This document shows, piece after piece, positions 60,280 through 64,000 of a stretch of DNA of 64,000 nucleotides. This DNA comes from Mycteria americana (Eukaryota; Chordata; Aves; Ciconiiformes; Ciconiidae). Position 1 is the first letter of the stretch. The number at the start of each line of letters is the position of its first letter. The DNA is taken from NCBI RefSeq assembly GCF_035582795.1, contig NC_134365.1:76427635-76491634 (forward strand). The letters run 5' to 3'. Under the pieces are notes generated by a model. That model was not told the origin of the DNA. It saw nothing but the letters and a program-made list of their open reading frames with translations, and searched no databases. The position numbers and the translations under genes were made by a program.

Positions 60280-60900
60280 CTGAAACAATAATAAGGTTGC
60301 AATAAGATATAAATATAGCACACCTCTAAAATATTAAACAACATTTTCACATTAGCTCAAGCAAAGCTACGCATCTTTCTTTTCATGTGCCAAATTCTGC
60401 TAGCCTTACTCACAGAAATAGAGAGGGACTACCTACGTAACTAAGCAAAGAAGATTTGGCTTCATGTGCTTTTATCGCTTTGGGACTCCTGTTGTCCTTT
60501 ACGTTGTTTCACACAGCATGAAGAAGAGACTAGTGTGTGTACCGGATGCAGTGTAGATGCATTAGTGTAGTGCTCGATTGAAGATAATTACCTTGCCAGT
60601 ACAGAAACAGGGAGATGCAGTTTCTAGTACCCACTGAGAGCAATGATACCTCTTCTTAATACCGCCTTGTGGCATACAGGGATATGCTTACGGTATGTCT
60701 TTGTGGAATACTCCAGACTGATGCCAAGTTTGCACACCGAACAACTGGAAACCAGGGGAGCGTGCTTGCGCGGTGCCAAGGCCAGGCTACTATACTCTGC
60801 CCAAGCAGGGCATGTTCATGGTTTTAGCACTGTGCTAATGCAGTCATACGGCTGTAAGCTGGCTCCCAGTGGGCAGACCAAGCTCGGGTCTTTCAGGAAC

Positions 60901-60954
60901 ACAACATGCACATGCACACACACATACATACACACACGCATGCACACACACATG
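60901..60954. repeat. CA-rich microsatellite, imperfect
   Basis: This is a stretch of ACACAC, ACATAC and GCATGCACAC units, alternating purine-pyrimidine and interrupted, about 54 bp. It is capable of Z-DNA and likely length-variable. Confidence 0.85.
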
Positions 60955-61129
60955 AAGTGCTCATATTCCCCATTTCATCACACTCTTGTTTTTACATCAT
61001 AACTACTTTCCTTCTTGCAAAGGCTGGACTGGACTCCCACTGACACCTCTAAAAATAGCAAAGTTGTTCTGTGGCAAACAGGAGAAAGGGGTGTAAGGAG
61101 GAGGAACATAAAACCCAAGGCCTTTTCTT

Positions 61130-61262
61130 CATCATGATACTGAACTGGCAGTCACTGATTTTCTCAGTTTTCCACACATTCATTGGGATAATAGTGCTAC
61201 CCTTTGTGAAGTGCTTTAATGTAGTTAGCATTAAATAACTGCTAAGTGGCAAGGGTTATTTT
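61130..61262 (+). mobile_element. L2/MIR-type retroelement tail
   Basis: The ordered motifs TTTCTCAGTTTTCC, CATTGGGATAATAGTGCTACC, TTTGTGAAGTGCTTTAATG and GCTAAGTGGCAAGGGTTATT match the ancient consensus CTCAGTTTCCCCATCTG, GGGATAATA, GTGAAGCGCTTTGAG and a final TTATTAT-like tail. Orientation is plus by that reading. It is an old, diverged fragment with no coding part. Confidence 0.55.
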
Positions 61263-61445
61263 CAAAGTCTGTGAGTATTTACAGACTTCATGGGGATGGA
61301 CTATGGTTCCTGTAGAACCTCCCAGTCTATGAGATAGGACCTAGATTCTTACTACCAGCACAAGGAGCTCTTCCATCCAGATCCGAGTTATTTATAACAC
61401 AAGGATTAAATTCACAAGTAGGATCTTAGTAGAGATCTATAACTT

Positions 61446-61483
61446 GTGACCCACACTATAACTTGTGTTATAGTGCGGGTCAC
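61446..61483. repeat. Near-perfect 17-bp hairpin, 4-base loop
   Basis: Arms 61446-61462 and 61467-61483 are reverse complements at 16 of 17 positions around loop TTGT, and the stem continues for about three more pairs across a one-base bulge. It lies in an ITPR2 intron. It could be a young snap-back duplication, a small MITE core or a structured RNA element. Confidence 0.85.
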
Positions 61484-62108
61484 CAAGCAAAGGGCTGCTA
61501 GATTGCCGTTTATGATGTTCTTCTTGAACTTAAATAAAAATGCATAAAACCACCCAAATAGCATGAGTAGTCCTTAAATGAATTGAATTTTGGAGGAAAC
61601 TTCTGGAAGAGGACATATACCATGATACATGAAATTCTGTTTTGACTTCAATGCTAGCTGAGTACAAGTAAACAATAGGACCTATTCCAGGGCAGACGCC
61701 ATGCTGAATTTCAGCTAAAAATACACCTTATGTACTACAGCAGAGAGTCTTGACATATACTCATCAATAAATCCCTTTCAAAAGTTTGCATTTATAATTC
61801 TTAGTGTAATAGAAGAGTGATCCAATCCAGCAACACTTCTTAGCAGTGCTTGGAAGGTTACAATACGCTCCAGTTTTCCAGAAGGGGTAAACTACTACCT
61901 AGAGTTTCTTTCTTCAAGTATCATCATCACACCAAGCTTAGCTCTTTCCATTAAATATTCCATCTGGGATGTAAAAATTACATGGATAAATCAACTGTGT
62001 GACATTAGAGCAGACTACATACAAATACTGCCTATAACCTCCAAAAACTGACTTTGGCATTCATGAGATGCACAGGGAGTAATATATTTCCTCAGCCAAA
62101 ACACTTAC

Positions 62109-62236
62109 ATCTTTGGAAGGCTTTCTGAGCACGTCTCCCACACCGCCACCATTTCGCAGGCCTTGGTTTAATACGGTCACAATGCACATGAGCAGGGTGT
62201 CACAGGTCCTTTCTATTCCATCCTCCTCCTCTTCAC
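62109..62236 (-). CDS. ITPR2: IP3 receptor type 2, pore-loop exon (most 5' exon in window)
   Basis: This exon encodes 42 residues after a split first codon: [20 protein letters not shown], then [22 protein letters not shown]. It contains the pore helix ([19 protein letters not shown]) and the selectivity filter GGGVGD, the calcium-conducting signature shared by IP3 and ryanodine receptors. The acidic run just before the helix belongs to the luminal loop between TM5 and the pore. The [20 protein letters not shown] form points to type 2 as I recall it. The acceptor is TTCGCAG with the exon starting at 62236 (phase 1), and the donor is GTAAGT at 62103-62108 (phase 0). The length is 128 bp. The exon upstream, carrying TM4-TM5, is beyond the window. 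Confidence 0.97.
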
Positions 62237-64000
62237 CTGCGAACAGGAGAGCAGCAGCTTTAGGAACCACAGCATCAAACGATCACTCATCAAACAAAGC
62301 CACAATTCTGTATTAGAGAAAGCAACTGCAATACACATCTGCCTTTCATATTCTTCAGCTAGAATTTCACTGATCATCCCTATCCATTTGCACATCGCTG
62401 CTGGTGACATACTTAGGCACATCAGGCATACTTAGCCTGAAGAGAGACAGAGAAAATCCCAAGCAGTTCTCCCACCAGTAACTCCGTTAATGACCCAGAG
62501 CTGCCATCTCTATTCACAGGAGTACCCCTTTCCTTGCAAGTACTCCCACTGGTTTCAGTATGACTGCTTTTTCAGTGGGCCTCCTAAGTGCACAGCTGAC
62601 ACATACAGGAGAAGCAATATAAACACAGAATTAGAAGCACATTCGTAAAAGGATTGTCTTCCTGTGAAATCACTCCTCTACCTACTCATGTACAAGCCAA
62701 GTCATGTTAGCATTTCAAATCATTAAGGAGGGGCTGGTTTTTATACGGGTAAATCCGTCCATGATCTTTCCGCTAGCACATGTGCCCAAGCACAGGTCTG
62801 ATATACATTAAATGAAAGACTCTCCCTGACCTCAGCTTGAAAATTTGGATTCTATTCTTATCTCTGCTGCAGAGCTGCTGCGTGGTTTTGGCTGAGCCAC
62901 AGAGGGTACTATTGTGCAGGAGATATTTGAACGTGCAGAGGAGCTGGGCTGGAACACCAGTCCCTGGAGGGACTTCATCTGCCCTGGCCAGAATTCCTCC
63001 CACCATGCACTCACCCCCATGCTGCGGCTGCATCAACAGCCTCCTTTTGAAGGGCCCTGCTTGAGTTGTTCCCCGTGTCCTGCTGGCTTGCACTGAAGGG
63101 TCAGGACTGTGACTGCTGTTTCTCCTGCCTTCCTCTCTCTTTAGGGATACGTTTGCTTAAGCAGTGAAGGCAGTGATTCTCACTTGGTTTGCTTCGTGCA
63201 CTTATTGTAACGTAGTTTAATAAATAACAACATCCTGCTGCGATAGTTAACTGAAACAGCATATTTAACAGCCCCAAACCACCACATCTGGGGCACTGAG
63301 ATAGACTTTGATAAATTGAATTGACTGAAAGCACTCACATTACAGACAAGCAATTTGGATTTAAAACGTGGGTTCCCAAATTGCGGTGTATGCATCATGA
63401 TTGGTATTTGCAGAACAGAGCTGGTATCTGCTGCCTTTGCCACCACTGCTTTTGCTACGCAAGCAAACTAAATGAGAAAGAACTCCTGATTTAAGGCACT
63501 CTGAGTAAAAAGAAAAGCAAAAGCAGACATCAGGATAGACTTCCCTATTAAACTATACGGTCATTACACACACTACTACCACTAATAACTCTAGATTTTT
63601 TTTAAAAAATGCTTAAATATTGAAACTGAAAAGATTGAAACAATAAAACCTTTTTTTCTCTGTCACATCTGGAAATTTTTTACTAGCACTATGACCTTAG
63701 TCATACCAATTCACCTCCTCTGCTTTTGTACCCTGCCTTTATTTCCTCATCCAAACATTACTCCATCAATTTTTTTTGAGCTAATATCTGTGCTTGACAA
63801 GATGACCAGCCACAAGATAAATTAAAAACCTTTATATAAGCCACAGGTTCTATTTCTTTTAGAGAACTACAGAACAAGATTTTCACTGTTCACAAGACCA
63901 GGGTCAGGTGCTGGAAACAGCAGATGGTCAGATTCTGGTGAACGGTGAGGATACACCATGGCTGCGAACGGGAAGCTGCAACACCAGAGAGAGTTATCTG
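62237..64000 (-). other. ITPR2: ITPR2 intron, partial (continues past the right edge)
   Basis: I searched both the open frames and the raw sequence for the expected TM4-TM5 exon motifs (for example a FLFLKDDF-like stretch) and found none, so the intron exceeds 1.7 kb. A MITE-like fragment with TACTCCCACTGGTTTCAG lies near 62536-62580. The rest is ordinary A+T-rich intron. Confidence 0.8.

Larger units (their letters stand above)
60280..62108 (-). other. ITPR2: ITPR2 intron (1,829 bp)
   Basis: The intron is bounded by donor GTAAGT (62103-62108, minus strand) and acceptor TTTCAG. It contains a CA/TG-rich microsatellite at 60901-60954, an L2/MIR-type tail at about 61130-61262 and a 17-bp near-perfect hairpin at 61446-61483. 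No exon is seen. Confidence 0.9.

Noticed and set aside
62237..64000. Search for the preceding ITPR2 exon (TM4-TM5)
   Set aside because: No frame with the expected membrane-segment motifs exists on the minus strand up to the window edge.
1..64000. CRISPR array, bacterial defence island, phage or operon
   Set aside because: Spliced vertebrate exons, a retroviral LTR and eukaryotic repeats show this is animal nuclear DNA, and no regularly spaced repeats were seen.

Overview
The window is vertebrate nuclear DNA, most likely from a bird. Two genes are recognisable from their protein sequence. The left edge carries the terminal coding exon of SSPN (sarcospan) on the + strand. The right half carries the last five coding exons of ITPR2 (type 2 inositol 1,4,5-trisphosphate receptor) on the - strand. 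The genes lie tail to tail, the same adjacency and orientation known on human chromosome 12p. The bird assignment rests on a solo retroviral LTR that I recognise as an avian type, a CR1 LINE 3' end, several fossil palindromic DNA elements of the kind common in sauropsids, and compact spacing (about 31 kb between the SSPN stop and the proposed ITPR2 poly(A) site). I cannot name the species.

Layout: 1-662 is the last SSPN intron. 663-1028 encodes TM3, the large extracellular loop, TM4 and the cytoplasmic tail of sarcospan. From 1029 to somewhere between about 1.7 and 4.45 kb is the SSPN 3' UTR. About 4.4-32.0 kb is intergenic DNA without a credible protein-coding gene. It holds a solo LTR with an exact 5-bp target duplication (18837-19413), fossil MITE-like elements, a CR1 tail, CpG-dense patches, long A/T homopolymers and one stretch that looks like conserved regulatory DNA. 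32013-35610 is the proposed ITPR2 3' UTR. 35611-62236 holds the five ITPR2 exons, one separated from the next by a 21.6 kb intron. 62237-64000 is the start of a further upstream intron.

The five exons join in frame (phases 1, 0, 1, 0, 0) into 233 residues. They cover the pore helix and GGGVGD selectivity filter, TM6 and gate, the C2H2 zinc-binding linker domain, the C-terminal coiled coil and the extreme C-terminus. They therefore encode the channel end of the receptor. The rest of the protein lies outside the window on the right. The two genes share no known pathway; they are simply neighbours.

I found no operon, CRISPR array, phage, intact transposon or new molecular system. What merits a second look is noncoding: fossil palindromic elements, several near-perfect hairpins, a diverged 52-bp direct repeat in the large ITPR2 intron, orphan CpG clusters, and A+T-rich stretches that look like conserved noncoding elements.
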